Made by a program: the position numbers and the translations under genes
Shown here: piece by piece, positions 18,045-26,708 of the stretch
Layout: each line of letters opens with the position of its first letter
Position numbering within the stretch: the stretch's first letter is position 1
Notes under the pieces: model-generated
What the model was told of the DNA's origin: nothing
The model's input: the letters and a program-made list of their open reading frames with translations, nothing else
The model's database searches: none
Source: Pseudotamlana agarivorans
GTDB taxonomy: Bacteria; Bacteroidota; Bacteroidia; Flavobacteriales; Flavobacteriaceae
Direction: 5' to 3'
NCBI RefSeq assembly: GCF_001642835.1
Contig: NZ_LXEI01000006.1
Span: 1 to 64,000, forward strand
Length of the DNA: 64,000 bases

Positions 18045-18992
18045 TTACAGCATTTTTGCGTTTTCTTCAAAAGTATATCCATTTAAAAGCGACGGAATGT
18101 CCATGGCGCGTTTCCCAGGAAGCTTAATTTCTTTCAAAATAAGGTAACCTTCTGTTACTGCTACTTTTAACGTTTTTTTGGTGGCCACAATGGTTCCGGT
18201 GCTTAAATTGTGGTCTTCTATTTCTTTTTCAGTAGCATAAATTTTAACATCTAGTTGCTCTTCTCCATTAACTAAAGTACACCATGCTGCAGGGTAGGGG
18301 CTTAAGCCACGAATATGATTGAAAATAGCGTCAATAGGAGCATTCCAATTAATTTTACAATTCTCTTTGTTGAGTTTATAGGCTGTTTTTATGTCTTCTG
18401 AAATGATCTGTGGCATTGTTGTAACCTCATTTTTTTCTATGGCGTTAACAGTCTCTACTACCAACTGGCTTCCTGTAAGCATGAGTTTATCATGAAGACT
18501 TCCTGCATTTTCATGAGCATCGATAGGTACTTTTTCTTGCAAAATCATATCACCAGTGTCAATTTCTTCATCAATAAAGAAGGTAGAAACCCCAGTTACT
18601 GTTTCGCCATTTATAATCGCCCAGTTTATAGGGGCTGCACCACGGTAGTTAGGAAGTAGCGAGGCGTGTAAATTAAAGGTGCCGTATTCAGGCATTTGCC
18701 AAACCACTTTCGGAAGCATTCTAAAAGCAACTACAATCTGTAAATTCGCATTTAATACTTTTAATTCCTCTAAAAAATCTTCGCTCTTTAAATTCGTAGG
18801 TTGTAAAACTTTTAAATTTTGAGAAAGCGCATATTTTTTCACAGCACTTTCATTGAGTTTTCTCCCACGTCCTGCAGGTTTGTCTGGTGCTGTAATGACC
18901 CCAACGATATTTTTATGATGTTCTACTAAGGTTTTTAAGGTATCTACGGCAAAATCTGGGGTGCCCATAAATACGATTCTTAAATCTTTCAT
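18045..18992 (-). CDS. fmt: methionyl-tRNA formyltransferase
   Basis: A protein of 315 residues that formylates initiator Met-tRNA. N-terminal Rossmann domain RIVFMGTPDFAV, active-site block NLHASLLPNYRGAAPINWAI with the catalytic Asn-His, VSTFFIDEEIDTGDMI, and a C-terminal OB-fold tRNA-binding domain from about 205. Full length. It follows recQ by 30 bases and is probably in the same transcript. Confidence 0.97.
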   Translation of the reverse strand: MKDLRIVFMGTPDFAVDTLKTLVEHHKNIVGVITAPDKPAGRGRKLNESAVKKYALSQNLKVLQPTNLKSEDFLEELKVLNANLQIVVAFRMLPKVVWQMPEYGTFNLHASLLPNYRGAAPINWAIINGETVTGVSTFFIDEEIDTGDMILQEKVPIDAHENAGSLHDKLMLTGSQLVVETVNAIEKNEVTTMPQIISEDIKTAYKLNKENCKINWNAPIDAIFNHIRGLSPYPAAWCTLVNGEEQLDVKIYATEKEIEDHNLSTGTIVATKKTLKVAVTEGYLILKEIKLPGKRAMDIPSLLNGYTFEENAKML

Positions 18993-19022
18993 TTCTGATG
19001 TCTTTATTATTGGATCGTCATT

Positions 19023-20930
19023 TTATAAATGACTTAATTTATATGTGTTCTTCTGTGTGATGCTAATAATTTGATGTTCCAAAAGTAGTTTTAAAACGGA
19101 CTTTAAGTCGTTTTCCGAACAATTAATGGCTTCTAAAAGTGCTCTTGAAGAAAAATCGCCAGATTCTAAAACACCAATAACCCGTTTTTTGAGTTCCTGA
19201 AGGTCGGATGCCGCAGTCTTTTTGTTTTTCTTTTGTATACACACCGAGCAAATGTTACAATCTTCAATATCTGTTTCACCAAAGTAGGAGAGCAGTTGGA
19301 CGCTTTTACATATCGAATCATTTTCAATATAATCGAGCATGGCCTTTACTTGATTTTGTTTCAGTTTATTTTGTTGCTTAATTATTGGAGCAATTCTGTT
19401 GATGGTTTTTTCATCTTCCCGAGGTTCAATAAATGTGACCTGAGCATCGGTTTTTGCTAGGTTTAAAGTGATGATTTCATCGTCTTCAAGCTGTTCCAAG
19501 GTGCTTATTAACTGAAATTCATGAATCGATGCTTTTTTAGCCACCTTTTTTAAATCTATTTTAGTCGGATTGTCGAAAATACCGCCATACATTCTTAAAA
19601 TCGATTTTACAATAATTCCGTAGTCTTCATGTGTGTCTAAATAATTAAAAAGCGCATTGTTTGAAATGATAAATTGTAAGGTGACTTTATTTTTGAATTG
19701 TTTAGATAACGTAATAACACTGTTTCTGTCTAAGAAAAGCAGGGCATTATAGCATAAAACGGATGGAAATTGATAAGTCTTACAGAAACTATTAAAATCA
19801 AAATCGAAGGTTTCGTATTCCCCTTCACCATATGAGATTTGGAAATAACTACACAGCTTTCTATACACTTGTTTGATGAAATCAACATCCGGAAGCGTGC
19901 TTAAAAATTGGTTTTTAACCATGGCTTCATCGCTGTTGTTTTTTAATATCACAGCAAAAGCCTTGTTGCCATTTCTTCCTGCTCGGCCTGCTTCTTGGAA
20001 GTAGCTTTCTATACTTTCCGGTAAACTGAGATGAATAACGGTTTTTACATCGGGTTTGTCGATCCCCATGCCAAAGGCATTTGTGGCTACCATAACCTGG
20101 GATTGGTTTTGCAACCAAGCCGTCATATTTTTATCCTTTTCATCGTTGTTTAATCCGCCATGATAAAAAGTAGCACTTATGTTTTTAGATTTTAAGAATG
20201 CCGATATTTCAATAGTCGCTTTTCTATTTCTAACATAAACAATGGAAGGAGCAGGATTCTTTTTTAAAATGGTTTCCAATCGGTAATGTTTATCATTTTC
20301 ATGAAAAACCATATATGCCAGATTCGTTCTTAAAAAGGAATTTTTAAAAATTTTAGGCTGAATAAAATCAAGTTCTTTAACGATATCGTTTATAACTTCT
20401 GGTCTTGCTGAAGCAGTTAGGGCCACAACATTGGCCGAGGGACGTAAACGCCTTAGCAAGGTTATGTTTTTATAGGCGGGCCTAAAATCACTGCCCCATT
20501 GAGAAATACAATGTGCTTCATCTACGGCAATTAAATTCACATTCATGAGTCGTATACGATCCTGAACGAGCTCTTGCTGCAAACGTTCTGGTGATAAATA
20601 GAGAAATTTGTAGTTGCCATAAATACAATTGTCTAGCATCGTGTCCAACTGGCTGTAACTAATCCCGCTGGTAAGTGCCATGGCTTTAATCCCTTTTTCA
20701 TTCAAGGCTTGTACTTGGTCTTTCATTAAGGCAATTAATGGCGAAACCACAATACAAATGCCTTCTTTGGCTAAGGCCGGAATTTGGAAACATATAGACT
20801 TCCCACCTCCTGTTGGTAACAAAACGAAAGTGTCTTCACCTTCTATAACCGCATTGATAATAGCTTCCTGTTCGGGTCTAAAACTGGTGTAATTCCAATA
20901 GCGTTCTAATATGTTTATAGGATGTTCCAA
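19023..20930 (-). CDS. recQ: RecQ-family ATP-dependent DNA helicase
   Basis: A 3'-5' DNA helicase of 635 residues. Walker A LLPTGGGKS at 37-45, DEAH at 137-140, motif III ALTASA, motif VI QEAGRAGRNG. The RecQ-C-terminal zinc site shows four cysteines in SICKSVQLL...CNICSVC (about 525-550). A winged helix follows, and the end matches no clear HRDC domain, so it is the shorter of the RecQ types usual in flavobacteria. It is one base from the ATPase gene upstream and leads into fmt. Confidence 0.95.
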   Translation of the reverse strand: MEHPINILERYWNYTSFRPEQEAIINAVIEGEDTFVLLPTGGGKSICFQIPALAKEGICIVVSPLIALMKDQVQALNEKGIKAMALTSGISYSQLDTMLDNCIYGNYKFLYLSPERLQQELVQDRIRLMNVNLIAVDEAHCISQWGSDFRPAYKNITLLRRLRPSANVVALTASARPEVINDIVKELDFIQPKIFKNSFLRTNLAYMVFHENDKHYRLETILKKNPAPSIVYVRNRKATIEISAFLKSKNISATFYHGGLNNDEKDKNMTAWLQNQSQVMVATNAFGMGIDKPDVKTVIHLSLPESIESYFQEAGRAGRNGNKAFAVILKNNSDEAMVKNQFLSTLPDVDFIKQVYRKLCSYFQISYGEGEYETFDFDFNSFCKTYQFPSVLCYNALLFLDRNSVITLSKQFKNKVTLQFIISNNALFNYLDTHEDYGIIVKSILRMYGGIFDNPTKIDLKKVAKKASIHEFQLISTLEQLEDDEIITLNLAKTDAQVTFIEPREDEKTINRIAPIIKQQNKLKQNQVKAMLDYIENDSICKSVQLLSYFGETDIEDCNICSVCIQKKNKKTAASDLQELKKRVIGVLESGDFSSRALLEAINCSENDLKSVLKLLLEHQIISITQKNTYKLSHL

Positions 20931-20931
20931 A

Positions 20932-21471
20932 TTAGAGATTTATGGATTTTAAGATGAAATCCGTGCGATTTTCTACGGTATCGAAAGGTACATCAATTAA
21001 ATTGTAGTGATAAGATTTATAAGTGTTTACAATATGTTTATGAATGCTTTCGGCTTGTTCAAAAGTTTCATAGCGTTCGCTGTCACTCGTATAAATGGTA
21101 GCCCAAGGTTTTAAAATAAAAACAAGGTCATATTTTATGTTTTCGCAAGCATTTTTAAATGCGATGGGATAACGGTCTCCTATAAAATCCATATAAGCCA
21201 AGACATCATGAACACCGCGATCGAAAAAAATAGTTTTATCCTTTTGGATTTCAGCGTCTTTATATTGCTGAAGCCTGCCTTTAAGCAGCATATCACTAAA
21301 CATGAGCGGATTGCTTAAAAATAGCTGATCGATGCCCTTTTTTTGGGCTTCAATAATAACCTGACGAGAAATTTCTTCCATACAAGGAAATCCTCTTTTA
21401 ATCAATTCATTAATTAATGTTGATTTTCCTGTGCCAGGACCTCCCGTTATTAGAATTTTTTTCGTGTTCAA
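20932..21471 (-). CDS. small AAA-type ATPase/kinase (AAA_28)
   Basis: A P-loop protein of 179 residues: ITGGPGTGKSTLINELIKRG at the N-terminus, then EISRQVIIEAQ and FFDRGVHDVLAYMDFIG, the pattern of AAA_28/NadR-like nucleotide kinases. The middle is rich in aromatic residues and the C-terminal segment ends in NRTDFILKSI. Substrate unknown. It starts the ATPase-recQ-fmt run. Confidence 0.82.
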   Translation of the reverse strand: MNTKKILITGGPGTGKSTLINELIKRGFPCMEEISRQVIIEAQKKGIDQLFLSNPLMFSDMLLKGRLQQYKDAEIQKDKTIFFDRGVHDVLAYMDFIGDRYPIAFKNACENIKYDLVFILKPWATIYTSDSERYETFEQAESIHKHIVNTYKSYHYNLIDVPFDTVENRTDFILKSINL

Positions 21472-21625
21472 ATCGGCGATATTTGTTGTAAAAATCGGAA
21501 TTTAGCGGCTATAAAAAAAATTGAAATGCACCTTAGCTATTTTTATTAGCCAACTTCTCCTTATCTTTTTGGTTTTATTGAAGAATTCATCAAGAAAATC
21601 ATAGCGATAAGAATAGATGATATTG

Positions 21626-21633
21626 TATATTTG
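21626..21633 (+). promoter_or_regulatory. -7 box for the DUF493 gene
   Basis: TATATTTG fits TAnnTTTG, 18 bases before the start codon. No -33 TTG seen at the right distance. Confidence 0.5.
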
Positions 21634-21650
21634 TATAAGAAAAAAAGCCT

Positions 21651-21944
21651 ATGAACCCAGCTCCTAATTCAGAAGAATTTTATAAAAAATTAAAAGAACA
21701 ATTATACGATACAGCACAATGGCCATCGGAATATCTATATAAATTTATAGTCCTTTCAACTCCTGAAAAAATACTTCAAATAGAAAATATTTTTGATAAT
21801 TTGGGAGCAGTAATTGATACAAAAGAGTCCAAAAATGGGAAATATACGAGTGTTTCAATTAATGTTAGTATGAAAGACCCTGAAGCTGTTATTGCCAAGT
21901 ACAAAGAAGTTGCAGAAAATGTTGAAGGCGTTATAAGTCTTTAG
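21651..21944 (+). CDS. DUF493 (YbeD-like) protein
   Basis: Ninety-seven residues with the DUF493/YbeD ferredoxin-like fold: WPSEYLYKFIVLSTPEKILQIENIF, then SKNGKYTSVSINVSMKDPEAVIAKYKEVAENVEGVI. E. coli YbeD has an ACT-like fold and lies near lipoate genes, but its role is unknown. It is the first gene of a plus-strand run with DUF4290 and murA. Confidence 0.9.
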   Translation: MNPAPNSEEFYKKLKEQLYDTAQWPSEYLYKFIVLSTPEKILQIENIFDNLGAVIDTKESKNGKYTSVSINVSMKDPEAVIAKYKEVAENVEGVISL

Positions 21945-22010
21945 TTTTTTTTTGTACTTTGCGCATGCAGAAACACTTCATGCAATACAATAAAACTCTA
22001 CACATTTATT

Positions 22011-22664
22011 TTGATTGATAATTTAGAATATAACACAGAGCGTGAACATTTAATCATTCCGGAGTACGGAAGGCATATGCAGAAAATGATTAATTACGCC
22101 AAATCCCTAGAATCCAAAGAAGAACGTAATAAAGTCGCAAAAGGTATTATTGCGGTCATGGGAAATATGCAACCGCATTTAAGAGATGTTCCAGATTTTC
22201 AACATAAGCTTTGGGATCAAATGTTTATCATGTCTAATTTTGAATTAGATGCCGATTCACCTTACCCTATTCCAACAAAGGAAATCTACGAAGAGCGTCC
22301 TGAACCGTTAAGATACCCGCAAAATTTCCCTAAATACCGTTTTTATGGAAATAATATTAAAACCATGATTGACGTGGCTAATACTTGGGAAGACGGAGAT
22401 TTAAAAGAGGCTTTAATTTATACGATTGCAAATCATATGAAAAAGTGTTTTTTAAACTGGAACAAAGATACGGTTGAGGATACTGTGATTTACGATCATT
22501 TATATGAACTTTCTGGTGGGAAAATTAATTTGAAAAACTCGGAAGAAGATTTGTCAGATGCTAATAGTTTGATGCGTTCTAAAACGAAGTTTACAAGTAA
22601 TAACACCAAGAAAACCCATCATAAGAAGAATAATTCTAATAACCGACAAAGAAAACGCTATTAA
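22011..22664 (+). CDS. DUF4290 protein
   Basis: A protein of 217 residues typical of Bacteroidota: NTEREHLIIPEYGRHMQKMINYA, the central FQHKLWDQMFIMSNFELD, and a very basic low-complexity tail (NNTKKTHHKKNNSNNRQRKRY). The start is TTG, giving the family's MxDNLEYNTE opening; no ATG fits. Function unknown. Five bases separate it from murA, a gene order kept in flavobacteria. Confidence 0.9.
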   Translation: MIDNLEYNTEREHLIIPEYGRHMQKMINYAKSLESKEERNKVAKGIIAVMGNMQPHLRDVPDFQHKLWDQMFIMSNFELDADSPYPIPTKEIYEERPEPLRYPQNFPKYRFYGNNIKTMIDVANTWEDGDLKEALIYTIANHMKKCFLNWNKDTVEDTVIYDHLYELSGGKINLKNSEEDLSDANSLMRSKTKFTSNNTKKTHHKKNNSNNRQRKRY

Positions 22665-22669
22665 ATTCC

Positions 22670-23980
22670 ATGGGAACATTTAAAATTGAAGGCGGTCACC
22701 AATTAAAGGGAAGCATACAACCTCAAGGTGCTAAAAACGAAGCTTTACAGATTTTATGTGCTGTTTTATTAACACCTGAAGTAGTTACAATTCATAATAT
22801 TCCAAATATTATTGATGTTAACAAGTTAATGGCGTTGCTAGAACACCTCGGTGTTAAAGTTAATAAACTAGGCAAGGGCTCTTATACTTTTCAAGCCGAT
22901 GAGGTCAATTTAAAATATTTAGAATCCGATCAATTTAAAATTGACGGCCGTGGTTTACGTGGTTCTATCATGATCGTTGGTCCGTTATTAGCCCGTTTTG
23001 GCAAAGGTTACATTCCTAAGCCTGGTGGTGATAAAATTGGTCGTCGTCGTTTAGATACGCACTTCGAAGGACTTATTAATTTAGGCGCGAAGTTTAGATA
23101 TAGTAAAGAAGAACAGTTTTATGGTGTTGAAGCCGAAAAATTAAAGGGAAGATTTATGCTTCTTGAAGAGGCTTCGGTTACTGGAACTGCCAATATATTG
23201 ATGGCAGCTGTATTAGCTGAAGGAAAAACAACCATATACAATGCCGCTTGCGAACCTTATTTACAGCAACTTTGTAAGATGTTGAATAGAATGGGGGCTA
23301 AAATTAGTGGTGTTGGTTCTAACCTGTTGGAGATTGAAGGTGTTGAAAGTCTTGGCGGAACCGAGCATACCATGCTTCCTGATATGATTGAAATTGGAAG
23401 TTGGATTGGTTTAGCAGCGATGACTAAAAGTGAACTTACTATTACCAATGTATCTTGGAATGATTTAGGGTTAATTCCAGAAACGTTTAGAAAATTAGGA
23501 ATTACTGTTGAAAAGCGTGGTGATGATATTTATATCCCTGCTCATACCAACGGTTATGAAATACAAAGTTTTATCGATGGTTCGATTTTAAGTATTTCTG
23601 ATGCCCCATGGCCTGGATTTACTCCAGATTTATTAAGCATCATATTGGTTGTTGCTACCCAAGCTAGAGGTAGTGTTTTAATTCATCAAAAAATGTTTGA
23701 AAGCCGCTTGTTTTTCGTGGATAAACTCATAGACATGGGGGCAAAAATTATACTTTGTGATCCGCATAGAGCTACGGTTATTGGTCATGATTTTAAATCG
23801 ACTTTAAAAGCAACAACAATGACGTCGCCAGATATTCGGGCGGGAGTTTCATTGTTAATAGCAGCACTTTCAGCGAAAGGCACATCGTCTATTCAAAACA
23901 TAGAACAGATAGATCGCGGATATGAAAATATCGACGAACGTTTACGTGCTATTGGAGCTAAAATAGAACGTGTAGAATAA
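22670..23980 (+). CDS. murA: UDP-N-acetylglucosamine 1-carboxyvinyltransferase MurA, Cys-to-Asp active site
   Basis: MurA of 436 residues, the first committed step of peptidoglycan synthesis (enolpyruvyl transfer from PEP to UDP-GlcNAc). Lys22-Asn23 (GAKNEAL) and the general-base aspartate of GFTPDLLS are present. The mobile active-site loop reads PKPGGDKIGRRRLDTH: Asp121 replaces the cysteine that fosfomycin alkylates. Such Asp-type MurAs (mycobacteria, chlamydia) are active but fosfomycin-insensitive. It is cotranscribed with DUF4290 and closed by a terminator. Confidence 0.96.
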   Translation: MGTFKIEGGHQLKGSIQPQGAKNEALQILCAVLLTPEVVTIHNIPNIIDVNKLMALLEHLGVKVNKLGKGSYTFQADEVNLKYLESDQFKIDGRGLRGSIMIVGPLLARFGKGYIPKPGGDKIGRRRLDTHFEGLINLGAKFRYSKEEQFYGVEAEKLKGRFMLLEEASVTGTANILMAAVLAEGKTTIYNAACEPYLQQLCKMLNRMGAKISGVGSNLLEIEGVESLGGTEHTMLPDMIEIGSWIGLAAMTKSELTITNVSWNDLGLIPETFRKLGITVEKRGDDIYIPAHTNGYEIQSFIDGSILSISDAPWPGFTPDLLSIILVVATQARGSVLIHQKMFESRLFFVDKLIDMGAKIILCDPHRATVIGHDFKSTLKATTMTSPDIRAGVSLLIAALSAKGTSSIQNIEQIDRGYENIDERLRAIGAKIERVE

Positions 23981-24011
23981 AAAATACACCCAAAATATTT
24001 ATACAGAATTT

Positions 24012-24048
24012 AGACTTGTTTTATTAATTTAAAGCAAGTCTTTTTTTT
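24012..24048 (+). terminator. terminator of the murA operon
   Basis: AGACTTG/CAAGTCT stem with a 16-base AT loop and eight Ts. Confidence 0.75.
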
Positions 24049-24138
24049 GTCCATCATACAAGGTTTGTAAATGAACTATAAAATGGATTTATGAAGTAGG
24101 TTGAGGGGCGTGAAGGATGAATACGTTAAAACAGGTCA

Positions 24139-24174
24139 TAAAAAACCCTTGCATAATAAAAAATTAGCAAGGGT
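24139..24174 (-). terminator. terminator of the small coiled-coil gene
   Basis: On the minus strand ACCCTTGC/GCAAGGGT stem followed by a run of Ts (As at 24139-24145 on plus). Confidence 0.75.
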
Positions 24175-24184
24175 GTAATTTTTG

Positions 24185-24400
24185 TTAAGGTCTACCTTTT
24201 AACCTTTTTTCAATTTTTTGTTTAATCGCCGTCAAACGTTTCATAAGATCCATAATTTCAGGATCTTTTTCTTCTTTATAAATGGTGTTTAAACTTAATA
24301 TTAGGTCTTTTACTTCTCTTGAGGATTCAATGCGCTCACTAGTCGTTTTAAACGTGTGTTTACGTTGCTCGAATTCTAAAGCTCGGTCAATTATCTCCAT
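24185..24400 (-). CDS. small coiled-coil protein, unknown
   Basis: Seventy-one residues, charged and helical throughout (EFEQRKHTFKTTSERIESSREVKDLI ... MDLMKRLTAIKQKIEKRL), with the shape of a short amphipathic coiled coil. Its own terminator directly downstream and clean frame support a real gene. Family not recognised; probably a conserved small flavobacterial protein. Confidence 0.68.
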   Translation of the reverse strand: MEIIDRALEFEQRKHTFKTTSERIESSREVKDLILSLNTIYKEEKDPEIMDLMKRLTAIKQKIEKRLKGRP

Positions 24401-24758
24401 ACGGTGTATTTAATCTTTAATCAATTTTAAGGGACGTGACGAGTAGTTTATCATCACAATTTGCCAATATAATGAAATATATGAAATTTTCGATTTTTAT
24501 CTCAAATAATTATAAAAATTTTAATACTCTGAGAACAAAAGTACTTGTTTTTTCGTTTTTTTTAATTTATATAGCCCAATTTCCAAATTTTGAAACTTGT
24601 GATACATTTAGACTTAACATCAAGCAGGATTGCAAATTATAGAGGTTTTTGTAGGTGTAAAGCGTGTAAATAGTCTATTTTTATGTTTTTGTTAACAATA
24701 ATCGAATTTTCGATACTTAATTTTATAGCTATTGAAAAATTCAAAAAAAACAATCTAA
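24401..24758. other. intergenic region between divergent genes
   Basis: 358 bases, very AT-rich, with start regions of two divergent genes. A 68-codon frame on plus (24436-24642) has biased, low-complexity content and no context, and is not called. No clear TAnnTTTG box found for either gene. Confidence 0.5.
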
Positions 24759-25610
24759 ATGAAAAAATTACTATTACTTTTTATGGCTTGTGCTACAGTG
24801 TATACTGTTAATGCTCAGGTAAACACACCGCAATCAAGCCCTGCAGCAAAACTTGAACAAAAAGTTGGGTTAACCGATGTAACTCTTGAATACTCACGCC
24901 CAGGCGTAAAAGACCGTAAAATCTTTGGTGATTTGGTGCCATATGGTAAAGTTTGGCGTACAGGTGCTAATAAAAATACCATTATTACTTTCAGTACAGA
25001 CGCAACGATCTCAAATTATAAAATTAAAGCAGGTTCTTATGCGATCTTTACAGAGCCAGGAGAAAGTCTTTGGAAAGTGTATTTTTATGCAGATACCGAA
25101 AACTGGGGTACTCCTAAAAAATGGGATGAATCTAAAGTAGTGGCTGTAACTTCTGTAAAAGCTCACGAAGTGCCTTTTAATGTAGAAACGTTTACATTAG
25201 ATATCAATAGTATCACTAATGGAGGGGCTAATCTTGAACTTATTTGGGAAAAAACATACATCGCTATTCCTTTTACAGTACCAACTGATGATGCTGTTTT
25301 AGCAAGTATTAATGATGTGATGAGTGGTTCACCTAAAGCAAGTGATTATTATGCAGCTGCTTCATATTACTTACAAGAAAGTAAAAATCCAAAACAAGCT
25401 ATGGAATGGATTGACAAAGCGGTAGACATGACTAAAGAAAAACCGCTTTTTTACTATTTAAGAAAACAATCTTTAATTCATGCTAAAGCTGGCGATTCAA
25501 AAGGAGCCATTGCAGCAGCGAGAAAATCATTAGAATTAGCTAAAATTGCAGGTAATGATGATTATGTTAAAATGAATGAGGATTCTTTAAAAGAGTGGTT
25601 GGGCGAGTAG
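24759..25610 (+). CDS. DUF2911 secreted protein with TPR-like tail
   Basis: A protein of 283 residues: signal peptide (cleaved near VNAQ), then the DUF2911 domain with VTLEYSRPGVKDRKIFGDLVPYGKVWRTGANKNT and the paired KAGSYAIFT and WEKTYIAIPF strands. Residues from about 190 form helix pairs like tetratricopeptide repeats (AASYYLQESKNPKQAMEWIDKAV). Periplasmic; function unknown but common and often abundant in Bacteroidota. Confidence 0.9.
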   Translation: MKKLLLLFMACATVYTVNAQVNTPQSSPAAKLEQKVGLTDVTLEYSRPGVKDRKIFGDLVPYGKVWRTGANKNTIITFSTDATISNYKIKAGSYAIFTEPGESLWKVYFYADTENWGTPKKWDESKVVAVTSVKAHEVPFNVETFTLDINSITNGGANLELIWEKTYIAIPFTVPTDDAVLASINDVMSGSPKASDYYAAASYYLQESKNPKQAMEWIDKAVDMTKEKPLFYYLRKQSLIHAKAGDSKGAIAAARKSLELAKIAGNDDYVKMNEDSLKEWLGE

Positions 25611-25641
25611 TTTCAAACCATACTTTGAATAAAGATTATTA

Positions 25642-25679
25642 AAAAATGGCTGTCCTAAGTTTTTAAGACAGCCATTTTT
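25642..25679. terminator. bidirectional terminator
   Basis: Perfect 13-base stem AAAAATGGCTGTC/GACAGCCATTTTT with a 12-base loop. T runs on both strands suit the convergent DUF2911 and oxidoreductase genes. Confidence 0.88.
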
Positions 25680-25721
25680 CTGTTTCAATAAAAACTAAAT
25701 TGCTACAACAAATACTTTGTA

Positions 25722-26708
25722 CTAGTACTCCAAATTTATAAGTGCTCTTATCTTATCCAGAGTGCTTATCAGTTGTTTGCTAAATGCGAACGTCATAACA
25801 TCACTTTCAGTTTTTCCTTGACGCAGTAAATTGTTAAAGTGGATGGTTTCGTAATTGTAGCCTATGGTTTTGTAATCAAAATCTAAGGTCTTTTCCTCCT
25901 TTTCTGTGTATAATGTAATTGTTGAAGGTTGATGAAACATGGTGTTTAACTTCAGTGTAGCCTTTTCAAAGTTAAAAATAGCTTCCGTTTTTAAATCTTC
26001 AACCAAGGAACTTTTTAATTCTGCAATAGCACCGTCTTCATATTTAAAAGTCATATCACAAGAAGCGTCCGCGCCGTTTTTAAAATATGTGGCTTCAGCT
26101 TCAATCTTATGGGGAAGTCCTAAAGTCGATAAAGCGGCGAAAATAGGGTAGATGCCTATGTCTAATAAACTACCACCACCTAAGGATTTATTGAAGAGTC
26201 TCGAACTATTATCAAAATCTCTATAAAACCCGAAATCAGCTTCAAGTTTAAGCAACTTGCCATAAGTGTTGTTTTTTACCGCATCTAAAACAAATTGGTA
26301 GTGCGGCAAGAAGTAGGTCCAAAGTGCTTCCATTAAAAGCACGTTTTTAGATTGGGCTATAGTAATCATGGTTTCGACTTCCTCCGCATTCATGGCGAAT
26401 GGCTTTTCACAGAGTACGGCTATACCATGCTCTAAACATAGTAAGGTGTTTTCTTTGTGCAAAGCATGTGGTGTTGCGATATAAACCGCATCGATATTGT
26501 CGTCTTTTGCTAATTGCTCATAGCTATCGTATGTTTTAGTTGCATCGTACTTTTCAGCGAAATCTTTTGCTTTTTCAATACTTCTAGAGGCTACAGCATA
26601 CAATTTTGCCCCCGGCACAGTTTGTAGGTCTGTGGCAAATTTATTAGCGATTTTTCCAAGGCCAATAATGCCCCAGTTAATTATTTTCTGATCTGGTTGC
26701 TTTGTCAT
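25722..26708 (-). CDS. Gfo/Idh/MocA family oxidoreductase
   Basis: An NAD(P)-dependent sugar-type dehydrogenase of 328 residues. Rossmann NWGIIGLGKIANKFATDL, the cofactor loop AVASRS, the diagnostic CEKPFAMNAEE with the catalytic lysine, then GGGSLLDIGIYPIF for the substrate side. It is the last gene of the operon with the symporter, overlapping it by 32 bases, and likely processes a sugar or sugar derivative imported by it. Exact substrate unknown. Confidence 0.92.
   Translation of the reverse strand: MTKQPDQKIINWGIIGLGKIANKFATDLQTVPGAKLYAVASRSIEKAKDFAEKYDATKTYDSYEQLAKDDNIDAVYIATPHALHKENTLLCLEHGIAVLCEKPFAMNAEEVETMITIAQSKNVLLMEALWTYFLPHYQFVLDAVKNNTYGKLLKLEADFGFYRDFDNSSRLFNKSLGGGSLLDIGIYPIFAALSTLGLPHKIEAEATYFKNGADASCDMTFKYEDGAIAELKSSLVEDLKTEAIFNFEKATLKLNTMFHQPSTITLYTEKEEKTLDFDYKTIGYNYETIHFNNLLRQGKTESDVMTFAFSKQLISTLDKIRALINLEY

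Noticed and set aside
24436-24642. 68-codon plus-strand frame in an intergenic region
   Set aside because: AT-driven composition rich in Phe, Ile and Asn, no promoter and no context; it looks like noise upstream of the DUF2911 gene.
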